Shown piece after piece: positions 1 through 8,975 of a stretch of DNA of 64,000 bases. Below the pieces are notes generated by a model. The model was not told where the DNA came from, ran no database searches, and was given only the letters and a program-made list of their open reading frames with translations. Location of the stretch: positions 1 to 64,000 of the forward strand of contig CACJWS010000004.1 in NCBI GenBank assembly GCA_902596975.1, written 5' to 3'. A program made the position numbers and the translations under genes. Position 1 is the first letter of the stretch, and each line of letters begins with the position of its first letter. This DNA comes from an uncultured Pelagibacteraceae bacterium. GTDB lineage: Bacteria; Pseudomonadota; Alphaproteobacteria; Pelagibacterales; Pelagibacteraceae.

Positions 1-12
1 AATTAACACGCA

Positions 13-71
13 CACAATTACTGGTTTTATACCTCCGGTCCCTTGGGCAATAATTGTGGTGGCATAACCGG
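13..71 (+). promoter_or_regulatory. Structured rpsB leader, candidate H-type pseudoknot (S2 autoregulatory element)
   Basis: The 79 bases before rpsB are markedly richer in GC than the surroundings. Bases 13-20 (CACAATTA) are fully complementary to 51-58 (TAATTGTG), and 35-39 (CCGGT) are complementary to 67-71 (ACCGG). The second helix starts inside the first helix's loop and closes outside it, so the two form an H-type pseudoknot. Its 3' strand lies 8 bases before the ATG and would cover the purine-rich ribosome-binding region (GGGAAAAAA). A conserved cis-regulatory RNA upstream of the S2 gene has been reported in Candidatus Pelagibacter ubique; identity with that motif is inferred. The element may begin upstream of the window. 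Confidence 0.65.
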
Positions 72-79
72 GAAAAAAT

Positions 80-847
80 ATGAAAATACCTAAAATTACA
101 ATCGAACAATTATTAGAGGCTGGAGTTCACTTAGGTCATAAGACTTTGAGATGGAACCCTAAGATGAAGAGATACATTTTTGGGAAAAGGGACTCCATAC
201 ATATCATTGATCTAACACAAACAATGGAACTTACTATTATAGCTTTAGAAAAAGTTCACAATACTATTTCTTCAGGAGGTAAAATATTATTTATATCTAC
301 AAAGAAACAAGCATCAGAGGCAGTAGCACAACTTGCAAAGGACACAGATCAATACTTTGTTAATTATAGATGGTTGGGTGGAATGCTAACTAATTGGGAT
401 ACTATATCTAATTCAATTAAAAAATTAAACAAAATTAATTCTGACCTCTCCTCTGAAAATAGAGGATTTACAAAAAAAGAATTATTAAAAATGAGCGGTC
501 AAAGAGACAAACTACAAAGATCGCTGGGTGGAATTATGGAAATGAAAAAAATTCCTGATTTAGTTTTTATTATAGATACAAATTATGAATCTCTTGCAAT
601 CAAAGAGTCAATTAAACTTGGAATCCCAATAGTTGCAATATTGGACACAAATTCTAATCCAGAAGGAATAGACTATCCTATACCAGGAAATGATGATGCA
701 AGACGATCTATTGATTTGTACTGCAATCTAATGAAAGAAACAATAAATGATGCAAAACAAAATATAAAAAAAGCACAAGAAGATATAATTGAAAAAGATA
801 ACAAATCTCATTCAAATAATAAGGCTAACGAAAAAAAACCTAATTAG
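80..847 (+). CDS. rpsB: 30S ribosomal protein S2
   Basis: Structural protein of the small ribosomal subunit, needed for S1 docking. The 255-residue product matches the usual S2 length (about 240-260). It carries the family landmarks: an N-terminal [10 protein letters not shown] segment, [10 protein letters not shown], the [10 protein letters not shown] motif near residue 100, and a late [11 protein letters not shown] segment. The last 30 residues are a lysine/asparagine-rich tail. ATG at 80 follows the structured leader. It is first in an operon with tsf (6 bases between them), the standard bacterial pair, and expression is probably controlled by S2 binding to the leader. Confidence 0.97.
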   Translation: MKIPKITIEQLLEAGVHLGHKTLRWNPKMKRYIFGKRDSIHIIDLTQTMELTIIALEKVHNTISSGGKILFISTKKQASEAVAQLAKDTDQYFVNYRWLGGMLTNWDTISNSIKKLNKINSDLSSENRGFTKKELLKMSGQRDKLQRSLGGIMEMKKIPDLVFIIDTNYESLAIKESIKLGIPIVAILDTNSNPEGIDYPIPGNDDARRSIDLYCNLMKETINDAKQNIKKAQEDIIEKDNKSHSNNKANEKKPN

Positions 848-853
848 TTAAAT

Positions 854-1705
854 ATGAGTGAAATTGAAAAAGTTAAACAACTTAGACAGTCAACTGGAGC
901 TGGTTTTAAAGACTGTAATCTAGCCTTAAAAGAATCAAATGGTGATTTAGAAAAAGCAGCAGAAATTCTAAGAGTAAAAGGTATAGCAAAAGCATCAAAA
1001 AAAATGTCAAGAGATGCTAAGGATGGAGCTATTGTAATTTGTGGCGACTCAAAAAAAACATCAATGATTGAAATTAATTGTGAAACAGATTTTGTAGCAA
1101 AAAATGATGATTTTGTTAATTTTGTTAAAGAAATTGGTGAGATTAATAATGTTTGTTCCTCGAACTTAGAAAAATTAAATAAGTCTAAAATGAAAAACGG
1201 TATTTCTTTAGAGGAAAATTTAGTTTCATTTATATCCAAAATAGGAGAAAAAATAACTATAGGGAAGGCTGTAAGTATTCAAAATGAGAACAGTCAAAAT
1301 TTTATATATCAACACTCTGTAATTAAAGATAACGTTTCTAAATTAGGCGTTATAGTGTCAATAAGTGCAATTGAGCAAAATAATGAAATTAAATCATTAG
1401 GAAAACAATTAGCTATGCATATAGCCGCTTCTAATCCTTTATCATTAACTCCAGATGATATAGATATAGAAATTATTAATAAAGAGAATGAATTAATTAA
1501 TGAAGAATTAAAAAATTCAGGTAAACCACCAGAAATTATAAAGAAAATAAGCATTGGTAAAATAAATAAGTTCAAAGAAGAAAATAGCCTCATGACCCAA
1601 GATTGGGTGATGGAGCCCAAGAAAAAAGTTAAAGATGTATTGTTAGAAATAAAAAATCAAGATTTAAATATATTAGAATTTTCTAGGATTAAGATTGGTG
1701 AGTGA
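854..1705 (+). CDS. tsf: Elongation factor Ts
   Basis: Guanine nucleotide exchange factor that recycles EF-Tu-GDP. The 283-residue product opens with the UBA-like domain ([15 protein letters not shown], residues about 7-21), then the [13 protein letters not shown] signature near residues 74-86, which contacts EF-Tu. The dimerisation/core region follows, with HIAASNPL near residue 190. Length is normal. Its TGA stop overlaps the frr ATG by one base (TGATG), suggesting translational coupling. In most alphaproteobacteria pyrH lies between tsf and frr; here there is no space for it. Confidence 0.97.
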   Translation: MSEIEKVKQLRQSTGAGFKDCNLALKESNGDLEKAAEILRVKGIAKASKKMSRDAKDGAIVICGDSKKTSMIEINCETDFVAKNDDFVNFVKEIGEINNVCSSNLEKLNKSKMKNGISLEENLVSFISKIGEKITIGKAVSIQNENSQNFIYQHSVIKDNVSKLGVIVSISAIEQNNEIKSLGKQLAMHIAASNPLSLTPDDIDIEIINKENELINEELKNSGKPPEIIKKISIGKINKFKEENSLMTQDWVMEPKKKVKDVLLEIKNQDLNILEFSRIKIGE

Positions 1706-2256
1706 TGTTTATTGATAAAAGCTATAAACAAAAAATGGTAAAAACAATTGATGTTTTTTCAAAAGAACTAAATTCTTTAAGAACAGGTAGAGCAAATGCA
1801 AGCATGCTAGACTTGATAAAAGTTGATGTATATGGTCAAAAAATGCCAATTAATCAACTCGCAACAATAACTACACCAGAACCTAGAACAATTAACATTC
1901 AGGTATGGGATATAAATAATGTTAATTTAGTAGACTCCGCAATACAAAAATCTGAGCTAGGTTTAAACCCACAGATTGATGGACAATTAATTAGATTGCC
2001 AATACCAGATTTAAACGAAGAAAGAAGAATTGAATTAAAAAAAATTGTAAAATCTACTGGTGAAAAGTGCAAAATTTCAATCAGAAACATCAGAAGAGAA
2101 GCAAATGATGAAATAAAAAAATTACTTAAATCTAAGGAAATATCAGAAGATGATGAAAAAAAGTTTGAAAAAATAATCCAAGAATATACAGATAATAATA
2201 TCAATTTAGTTGATGAAAAAGTTTTATCCAAAGAAAAAGAAATAATGCAAATATGA
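1705..2256 (+). CDS. frr: Ribosome recycling factor
   Basis: Splits post-termination ribosomes together with EF-G. The 183-residue product has the RRF core: ELNSLRTGRANASMLD near residues 22-37, the TTPEPRTINIQVWD hinge region, and the C-terminal VKSTGEKCKISIRNIRREAN helix. A GTG lies just upstream at 1702, but the ATG at 1705 gives the standard N-terminus (MFIDKSYK) and the common TGATG coupling to tsf, so it was chosen. The end overlaps uppS by four bases (ATGA). Confidence 0.96.
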   Translation: MFIDKSYKQKMVKTIDVFSKELNSLRTGRANASMLDLIKVDVYGQKMPINQLATITTPEPRTINIQVWDINNVNLVDSAIQKSELGLNPQIDGQLIRLPIPDLNEERRIELKKIVKSTGEKCKISIRNIRREANDEIKKLLKSKEISEDDEKKFEKIIQEYTDNNINLVDEKVLSKEKEIMQI

Positions 2257-2945
2257 ATTCACCCAAACATGTAGCCATAATTATGGATGGCAATGGTCGA
2301 TGGGGAATAAAAAAAAAAAATTCACGAAATTTTGGACATAAAAAAGGTCTTGAAGTTGTCGAAAAAATTATCGATGCATCAATTGAAGAAAAAATAGAAT
2401 ATTTGACCTTATTTGTATTTTCAACTGAAAATTGGAAAAGACCTATGAAAGAGATAAAATATTTATTTAAACTCTTAGATTCATATATTGATAAGAAATT
2501 AAATAATTTGATAAATAAAAATGTGAAAATTTTAATTTTAGGTGATTTAAAACCTTTTCCTGTGAGTCTGAAAAATAAAATTAATAAAGTTCAAAGATTA
2601 ACAAAATCTAATAAAAATATACAAATTAATATGGCTATAAATTATGGTTCAAGACAAGAGTTGATTAATGCGATTAATAAAATTAAAAGAAAAAAATTGT
2701 TAATTAACGAAAAAAATATAAATAATCATTTATATACAAAAAATATCCCAGATCCTGAAATATTAATAAGAACAGGAAATACTTACAGAATAAGTAACTT
2801 TTTGATTTGGCAAATAATATATTCTGAAATATTTTTTGTAAAAAAAATGTGGCCAGATTTCAATGAATATGATTTTAAAAAAATTATAAAAAAATTCAAA
2901 TCAATTAATAGAAATTTTGGTGGTTTAAATGTCTCAGTTAAGTAA
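2253..2945 (+). CDS. uppS: Undecaprenyl diphosphate synthase (cis-prenyltransferase)
   Basis: Elongates farnesyl diphosphate with isopentenyl diphosphate to make the C55 carrier for peptidoglycan and other surface glycans. The signature IIMDGNGRW lies at residues about 9-17, including the catalytic Asp and the diphosphate-binding GNGRW. The conserved LTLFVFSTENWKRP segment is near residues 50-65, and a late PDPEILIRTGNTYRISNFLIWQ segment has the active-site Arg/Ser residues. Length of 230 is normal. It overlaps frr by 4 bases and cdsA by 17. Confidence 0.96.
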   Translation: MNSPKHVAIIMDGNGRWGIKKKNSRNFGHKKGLEVVEKIIDASIEEKIEYLTLFVFSTENWKRPMKEIKYLFKLLDSYIDKKLNNLINKNVKILILGDLKPFPVSLKNKINKVQRLTKSNKNIQINMAINYGSRQELINAINKIKRKKLLINEKNINNHLYTKNIPDPEILIRTGNTYRISNFLIWQIIYSEIFFVKKMWPDFNEYDFKKIIKKFKSINRNFGGLNVSVK

Positions 2946-3576
2946 AAGAATTTATACATCAATAATTTTACTCACTATTTTTTTAATTTCACTTTATAAT
3001 AAATATATACTTTTTTTTTTATTAATTTTTTGTTTTTACCAGATATTTTATGAGCTCTTCAATTTGTTAAAAGACATTGATTTTAATAAAATTAAAATAA
3101 GATTTTATTTAAGCCTATTAATACTTTTGTGTTTATTGAGTTATTTGATTAATTTTGTGTGGATGTCTTTAATCACAAACAATTATTCAGATAAAGTATT
3201 CTTACTATTAATTATTTCTATTTCAGTATGTACAGATTTAGGGGGGTTTATTTTTGGAAAACTTCTTAAAGGAAAAAAATTAACAAAAATAAGTCCAAAT
3301 AAAACTTATGCGGGTATGTATGGATCATTTATAATTTCATTATCAATATGTTTTTTTCTTTTTAAGGATTATTACTATTCATTAACTTTAATCTTTATTA
3401 TATTTTTCATTTCATCAGTATCTCAATTAGGAGACATATTTATTTCCTATTTAAAAAGATTAAATAATACAAAAGACACTGGCAATCTACTACCTGGTCA
3501 TGGTGGAATTCTTGATCGTTTTGATGGAATTGTTTTTGCAATTTTATTAGGATCAATTATGAAAGTATTTATATGA
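2929..3576 (+). CDS. cdsA: Phosphatidate cytidylyltransferase
   Basis: Integral membrane enzyme making CDP-diacylglycerol from phosphatidic acid and CTP, the entry to all phospholipid head groups. The C-terminal family signature is intact: SYLKR, then KDTG, LPGHGG and LDRFD (residues about 177-204). Several hydrophobic membrane segments precede it, and there is a conserved CTDLGGFIFGKLLKGKK segment in the middle. At 215 residues it is shorter than many CdsA proteins (260-300), because fewer N-terminal membrane helices are present. It overlaps both uppS and dxr. Confidence 0.93.
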   Translation: MSQLSKRIYTSIILLTIFLISLYNKYILFFLLIFCFYQIFYELFNLLKDIDFNKIKIRFYLSLLILLCLLSYLINFVWMSLITNNYSDKVFLLLIISISVCTDLGGFIFGKLLKGKKLTKISPNKTYAGMYGSFIISLSICFFLFKDYYYSLTLIFIIFFISSVSQLGDIFISYLKRLNNTKDTGNLLPGHGGILDRFDGIVFAILLGSIMKVFI

Positions 3577-4748
3577 TGCAAAAGGTTGTAATTTTAGGTT
3601 CAACCGGATCGATTGGCACTTCAACATTAAAATCTTTAGCAACAACAAAAAAATTTAAAGTATTTCTTCTCACTGCAAATCAAGATATAAAAAAACTTCT
3701 CAAACAATGTATTTTACACAAAGTACCTTACGCAATTATAGAGAATACAAATAACTTTAAAAAATACAAATCTATTTTCAAGAAAAATAAAATTAATTTA
3801 TATATGGGATTAAAAAATAATATTAATACAATTTTAAATAAAAAAATATCTGTATGTATAAACTCTATTTCGGGCATAGAAGGTCTTGAACCAACATTAA
3901 AATTAATACCTTTAACAAATAAAATTCTCATAGCTAATAAAGAGTCAATAATTTGTGCTTGGGATATAATTAATAAAAAATTAAAAAAACATAATACTAA
4001 ATTTATACCAATTGATTCAGAACATTTTTCTATATGGAAATTAATTAAAAATGAAAACATTAATATTGTTGATAAAATTTTATTAACAGCATCAGGTGGA
4101 CCTTTTCTTAAAAAAAGAAAAGAAGAACTTGTTAATATTAAACCTAAAATTGCCTTGAAACACCCAAACTGGAAGATGGGAAGAAAAATCTCAATTGATT
4201 CATCAACTATGATGAATAAAATTTTTGAATTTATAGAGGCAAAAAAAATATTTAATTTACAAAAAAGTAAATTATCAATTATTATTCAACCTTCGTCATT
4301 TGTTCATGCAATTGTATTCTTTAAGGGAAATATTATTAAAATATTGGCTCATGAAACTCAAATGACAATTCCAATTTCTAATGCTTTAGAAATATATGAA
4401 AGCAGCGGTAATAAATTAGTTTCAAATCATATAAAAAAACTAAATAACCTTAAATTTCAAGCACCTTCGGTTAAACAATTTCCTCTTCTTTCTATAGTTG
4501 AGCTCATTCCAGAAAATGACTCATTTTTTGAAACTATTTTAATTACAATTAATGATTACTTAGTGAAGAAATATTTATTAAATCAAATCAATTATATTTC
4601 GATACATCTTAATATTTTAAGACTCATTAAAAGTCCATTTTTAAAGAAATTTTATAAATTAAAACCTAAGAATATTTATGATATAAAAAGAATGATTGAT
4701 ATTACAAATAATCATATAAAAAATAAAATAAAAATTTATGAAAAATAA
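3573..4748 (+). CDS. dxr: 1-deoxy-D-xylulose 5-phosphate reductoisomerase
   Basis: Second step of the MEP isoprenoid pathway: rearranges and reduces DXP to methylerythritol 4-phosphate with NADPH. An N-terminal Rossmann motif VVILGSTGSIGTSTL (residues 5-19) binds NADPH. The metal/substrate region reads ANKESI, then PIDSEHFSIW near residue 150, followed by LTASGGPF and MGRKISIDSSTMMNK. Length of 391 is normal. Two ATG codons (3573 and 3576) are possible; 3573 gives an ATGA overlap with cdsA. It supplies isoprenoid precursors for the adjacent uppS and shares the pathway with ispDF at 26.6 kb. rseP is missing downstream. Confidence 0.96.
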   Translation: MMQKVVILGSTGSIGTSTLKSLATTKKFKVFLLTANQDIKKLLKQCILHKVPYAIIENTNNFKKYKSIFKKNKINLYMGLKNNINTILNKKISVCINSISGIEGLEPTLKLIPLTNKILIANKESIICAWDIINKKLKKHNTKFIPIDSEHFSIWKLIKNENINIVDKILLTASGGPFLKKRKEELVNIKPKIALKHPNWKMGRKISIDSSTMMNKIFEFIEAKKIFNLQKSKLSIIIQPSSFVHAIVFFKGNIIKILAHETQMTIPISNALEIYESSGNKLVSNHIKKLNNLKFQAPSVKQFPLLSIVELIPENDSFFETILITINDYLVKKYLLNQINYISIHLNILRLIKSPFLKKFYKLKPKNIYDIKRMIDITNNHIKNKIKIYEK

Positions 4749-6987
4749 TTTAAATTTTATAAAAAAAATTATTTTTTTTCTTTTTATACAATTATTATAT
4801 CCTCAATTAACGTTTTCAGAAAATATAAATAAAATTAATATACAAGGAAATGAAAGAGTATCAGATGAAACTGTTATTATGTTTTCATCTTTAAACTTAG
4901 GTGATAAAATTGATGAAAATCAATTAAATGAAGCTCTCAAAAAATTATATTACACGGACTACTTTAAAGAAGTTAAATTATCTGTAGATGGTCAGACCGT
5001 TAACATAAGCGTTGTTGAAAATCCAATTATTCAGACAGTTATTATAGAAGGTGTAGATCGTGACAGTCTTTATGAAAAGATTGAAGACATTACGAAAAAA
5101 ATTGAAAAATATCCCTTTGTTGAAAATAAAATAAGTGAGCAAGTTTTACTATTAAAAAATTTATTAAAATCATATGGATATTATTTTGTTGAATTAGAAA
5201 CTTCGGTTAATGAAAATCCCAATAACACCGTTGACCTTAAATATAGATTTGATTTAGGAGAGGTTGCTAAAATAAAAAAAATAAATTTTATTGGAGATAA
5301 AATTTATAATGATACAATTTTAAGAAATATTGTTATATCTGAAGAAGATAAATTTTGGAAATTTATAACAAAAAACAAATTTCTAGATTTGAACCGTATT
5401 CAGGCAGATGTAAATAGACTAAATAATTTTTACAAGAATAGAGGTTTTTATAATGTGAAAATTAAATCGACTACTGCTGTAATTACTGATCAAAATCAAT
5501 TTCAACTTATCTTTAATATTAATGCAGGAAATAAATTTTATTTTGATAAAATAAAATTTTCGAATTCGATTAATATTTCTGAAAACGATTTAAAAAAATT
5601 TAATAAAGAATTTTCAAACTTCAAGGGAAAAAATTACTCTGAAAAAAAAATTAATAGATTAATTGATGATATAAATAACTTTACTTTAAATAATGAATTT
5701 GTTTTTCTCAATGCAAGTTTCAATACAATAATCAAAGAAAATAATAGGATTGATGTTATAATTAATTTAGATGAGATTGACAAAAAATTTGTGGAGAGGA
5801 TTAATATTTTGGGAAATTTTATAACAGATGAAAAAGTTCTTCGTAATTCATTGATAGTTGATGAGGGTGATCCATATAATGAAATACTATTTGATCGATC
5901 AATAGCAAATATTAAATCACTGAATATATTTAAAAGTGTAAATTATCAAATTAAAGATAATGATATATCTAATAAAATCATTGATATAAAAGTTGAGGAA
6001 AAACCAACTGGTGAAATTTTTGCAGGTGCGGGAACGGGTACTACTGGTTCAAATATAACTGCAGGTATTAAGGAAAATAATTATCTTGGGCTAGGAATAA
6101 AATTAGATACAAATTTAACTTTAACAGATGACTCGATTAAAGGTAAGTTTTCAGTAAACAACCCTAATTATAATAATACAGATAAATCGATTAATACAGT
6201 TGTTGAAAGCTCATCAGATGATTTCTTTTCTGTAAGTGGTTATAAAACAAGTAGAACTGGTGTTTCAATTGGTACAGAATTTGAACAAATGAATGATTTT
6301 TTTGTAAATCTGGAAATGTCCAACTATTATGAGGATCTTGAAACTTCTTCAAATGCAAATAGCATAGTGAAGAAACAAGAGGGGTCATATTTTGAAAATT
6401 TAATTACATATACCTTAAAATATAATAAACTAGATCAAAATTTTCAGCCATCAGATGGTTTTATTAACTCTTTTTCGCAAACATTACCTTTAATTGCTGA
6501 TGATCGCTCTTTACAAAATAAATTTACAAGTGCAGTTTATCATTCATTAGGTGACAATATTATACTTTCAGCTCAATTTTACTTAAATACTATTAATTCA
6601 TTTGATGATGACGTTAGAATTTCTAAAAGAGTTTATGTTCCAAGTAGAAGATTAAGAGGCTTTGAAAGTGGTAAAATAGGACCCAAGGATGGCACACAAT
6701 ATATTGGAGGGAACTATGCTTCAGCTCTAAATCTTAATTCTACAATCCCTAATATTTTTTTTGAAAATGAAAATTTAGATTTCAACTTATTTATGGATTT
6801 TGCCAATGTTTGGGAAGTTGATTATGATAGTTCGCTAGAATCGAATAAAATAAGATCTTCAGTTGGTGTTGCAATTAATTGGTTTAGTGTTATTGGACCT
6901 TTATCATTTTCTTACGCCATCCCTTTTAGTGAAGCGAATACTGATGTGACAGAAAATTTTAGATTCCAAATTGGAACTTCATTTTAA
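4738..6987 (+). CDS. bamA: Outer membrane protein assembly factor BamA
   Basis: Omp85-family core of the BAM machine that inserts beta-barrels into the outer membrane. The 749-residue product begins with a hydrophobic signal peptide (residues about 9-27). POTRA domains follow to about residue 420; the first opens with INKINIQGNERVSDETV. The C-terminal barrel contains the loop-6 motif RRLRGFESGKIGP (residues about 637-649) and ends in an aromatic residue (FQIGTSF), as expected for a BAM substrate. Its start overlaps dxr by 11 bases, and it is directly followed by the Skp-like chaperone gene. Confidence 0.96.
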   Translation: MKNNLNFIKKIIFFLFIQLLYPQLTFSENINKINIQGNERVSDETVIMFSSLNLGDKIDENQLNEALKKLYYTDYFKEVKLSVDGQTVNISVVENPIIQTVIIEGVDRDSLYEKIEDITKKIEKYPFVENKISEQVLLLKNLLKSYGYYFVELETSVNENPNNTVDLKYRFDLGEVAKIKKINFIGDKIYNDTILRNIVISEEDKFWKFITKNKFLDLNRIQADVNRLNNFYKNRGFYNVKIKSTTAVITDQNQFQLIFNINAGNKFYFDKIKFSNSINISENDLKKFNKEFSNFKGKNYSEKKINRLIDDINNFTLNNEFVFLNASFNTIIKENNRIDVIINLDEIDKKFVERINILGNFITDEKVLRNSLIVDEGDPYNEILFDRSIANIKSLNIFKSVNYQIKDNDISNKIIDIKVEEKPTGEIFAGAGTGTTGSNITAGIKENNYLGLGIKLDTNLTLTDDSIKGKFSVNNPNYNNTDKSINTVVESSSDDFFSVSGYKTSRTGVSIGTEFEQMNDFFVNLEMSNYYEDLETSSNANSIVKKQEGSYFENLITYTLKYNKLDQNFQPSDGFINSFSQTLPLIADDRSLQNKFTSAVYHSLGDNIILSAQFYLNTINSFDDDVRISKRVYVPSRRLRGFESGKIGPKDGTQYIGGNYASALNLNSTIPNIFFENENLDFNLFMDFANVWEVDYDSSLESNKIRSSVGVAINWFSVIGPLSFSYAIPFSEANTDVTENFRFQIGTSF

Positions 6988-7508
6988 TGAAAAAGATTAT
7001 TGTTTTATTTATATTTTTACTTTTTACTACTAATGCTAATAGCCAAAAGATAGTTTATCTTGATGTACAATTTATAATAGATAATTCAGATCTAGGTAAA
7101 TTTTATAAAACTAAAATTAAAAAAATGCAGAACTTTAATTCCTCCAAATTAAAAGATGACGAAACAAAAATAAATAATATGGAAACTGAAATTAAAAATT
7201 TGAAAAATATAATAAGTGAGACTGAAAAAAAAAATAAGGTAAATAAGCTTAATTTATTACTAAAAGATTATCAGATAAAAAGAGTTAAATTGGATAAAGA
7301 AATTATTGATAGTAAAAAAAATTTTACAGCAAAAATATTAGAAATACTTAATCCGATATTAACTAATTATGTTGAAAAAGAAAATATTGTGTTAGTTGTT
7401 GAAAAAAAAAATATATTAGTAGGAATTAAATCATTAGATATAACTCAAGAAATACTAGAAATTTTAAATCAAGAAACAATAAATAATAATTTAATCAATG
7501 AAAATTAA
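6987..7508 (+). CDS. OmpH/Skp-like periplasmic chaperone
   Basis: Probable holdase that escorts unfolded outer-membrane proteins to BamA. The 173-residue product has an N-terminal signal peptide (residues 1-19) and then IVYLDVQFIIDNS, which resembles the start of mature OmpH/Skp proteins. A long lysine-rich coiled coil follows (about residues 45-115), and the C-terminal strand contains NIVLVVEKKNILVGI. Placement between bamA and lpxD is the classic Skp position. Sequence identity to Skp is low, as usual in this family, so the call rests on architecture and context. Confidence 0.85.
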   Translation: MKKIIVLFIFLLFTTNANSQKIVYLDVQFIIDNSDLGKFYKTKIKKMQNFNSSKLKDDETKINNMETEIKNLKNIISETEKKNKVNKLNLLLKDYQIKRVKLDKEIIDSKKNFTAKILEILNPILTNYVEKENIVLVVEKKNILVGIKSLDITQEILEILNQETINNNLINEN

Positions 7509-8481
7509 TAATTCTTTTTTTGAAAAACAAAAGTATGTACTTTTATCAAGTATATTTAAAATTTTAGGAAAAAAAAATATACACAAAGATATTAAAATTA
7601 ATAACATTACCGATCTCCAAAGTGCTAATTTTAATGATATATCTTTTATAAATCATTTAAAATACTTTGAATTATTAAAAAAAAGCAAAGTTAAATATGT
7701 AATTTCTAATACAAAACTTTCCGATAAAATAAAAAATTACTGTAATCCAATCATTGTAAGAGATGTTTTAAAATCTGTTTATGAAGTCACAAGGTTATTT
7801 TATCCAAACTCATTAGATGATGCAGTTGATTTTAAGGTGACAACCCCAAACATAAAAAAATTTAAAAATGTCAAATTTGGTAATAATGTTTTGATTGGTG
7901 TAAATGTTAAAATAGGAAAAAATTCTGTTATCGGTCATAATACAATTATTGAGTCAAACGTTGTTATTGGATCCAATAGTATAATAGGTAACAACGTTCT
8001 TATAAAAAACTCAAATATTGGTAATAATGTGAGAATTCTTGATGGGTCTATAATTGGAAAGAAAGGATTTGGTTTTTTTCCTGATAAAAATAAAAATATT
8101 AGATACCCTCATATTGGTATTGTTGTTATTGAAGATAATGTTGAAATTGGTTGTAACAACACTATTGATAGAGGTTCTTTATCTAATACATTCATTGGAA
8201 AAAATACTTTTATCGATAACCAGGTTCACATAGCTCATAATGTTAATATAGGAAATAACTGTATAATAACTGGACAAGTAGGTTTTGCTGGCAGTTCTAA
8301 AATTGGAAATAAAGTTTATATAGGAGGTCAAGCTGGTATTTCAGGACATTTAAAAATTGGGAATAATGTACAAATAGGAGGCGGAAGTGGAGTAATAAAA
8401 AATATTCCAGACAATTCAAAAGTCATGGGATATCCTGCCAAGGATATAAGAAATTTTTTAAAGGAAAAAAATGACAAATAG
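7498..8481 (+). CDS. lpxD: UDP-3-O-(3-hydroxyacyl)glucosamine N-acyltransferase
   Basis: Adds the second hydroxyacyl chain in lipid A biosynthesis. An N-terminal domain of about 100 residues is followed by a left-handed beta-helix of hexapeptide repeats (V-x-I-G-x-N types from residue about 120). The catalytic region contains VHIAHNVNIGNN near residue 245 and GGQAGISGHLKIG. Length of 327 is typical. The gene overlaps the Skp-like gene and fabZ by 11 bases each. Its presence indicates a lipid A-containing outer membrane. Confidence 0.95.
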   Translation: MKINNSFFEKQKYVLLSSIFKILGKKNIHKDIKINNITDLQSANFNDISFINHLKYFELLKKSKVKYVISNTKLSDKIKNYCNPIIVRDVLKSVYEVTRLFYPNSLDDAVDFKVTTPNIKKFKNVKFGNNVLIGVNVKIGKNSVIGHNTIIESNVVIGSNSIIGNNVLIKNSNIGNNVRILDGSIIGKKGFGFFPDKNKNIRYPHIGIVVIEDNVEIGCNNTIDRGSLSNTFIGKNTFIDNQVHIAHNVNIGNNCIITGQVGFAGSSKIGNKVYIGGQAGISGHLKIGNNVQIGGGSGVIKNIPDNSKVMGYPAKDIRNFLKEKNDK

Positions 8482-8923
8482 TTTGAGCAAAGATCAAATT
8501 AAAGAATTATTACCACATAGAGAACCTATGCTGCTAATTGATGAATTAATTAATATTAAAAAACTCACATCAGCAACTGCAATTGTTAACGTAAAAAAGG
8601 ACAGCTTTTTTGTTCAAGGTCATTTTCCTGGCGAACCTGTAATGCCAGGAGTATTAATTGTTGAAGCTTTTGGACAGGCTGCAGCTGCATTAACAGCCGC
8701 AGGCATAGACAAAAAAACTTACGAAAATAAATTAGTTTTTTTAATGACTATAGATAAAGCTAGATTTAGAAACCCTGTAATACCCAACTGTAGATTAGAA
8801 TTGAATATAGAGGCTGTTAGATCCCATGGAAGAGTTTGGAAATATAAAGGTGAAGCTATAGTAGATGGTAAAAAAATGGCAGATGCACTGTGGGCTGCAA
8901 CAATAGTTGATAGAAAGAAATAA
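8471..8923 (+). CDS. fabZ: 3-hydroxyacyl-ACP dehydratase FabZ
   Basis: Hot-dog-fold dehydratase of type II fatty acid synthesis. Conserved LLPHREPMLLIDE lies near residues 13-25. The active-site segment GHFPGEPVMPGVLIVEAFGQAAA (His near 52, Glu near 66) is intact. Length of 150 matches the family. It sits between lpxD and lpxA as in most proteobacteria, where it competes with LpxA for hydroxyacyl-ACP. Confidence 0.97.
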   Translation: MTNSLSKDQIKELLPHREPMLLIDELINIKKLTSATAIVNVKKDSFFVQGHFPGEPVMPGVLIVEAFGQAAAALTAAGIDKKTYENKLVFLMTIDKARFRNPVIPNCRLELNIEAVRSHGRVWKYKGEAIVDGKKMADALWAATIVDRKK

Positions 8924-8975
8924 TTAGTAGTAATTCTTGATAACCTTTTCAATAATATTTTGTTATCTATGATTT

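Noticed and set aside
1590-1625. Locally GC-rich inverted repeat ACCCAA-GA-TTGGGT inside tsf
   Set aside because: The loop is only two bases, too tight for a hairpin, and the codons encode a normal EF-Ts segment; no role could be supported.
844-2231. Several minus-strand open frames opposite tsf and frr
   Set aside because: They mirror AT-rich codons of two certain genes and encode Ser/Phe/Ile-rich sequence with no family resemblance.
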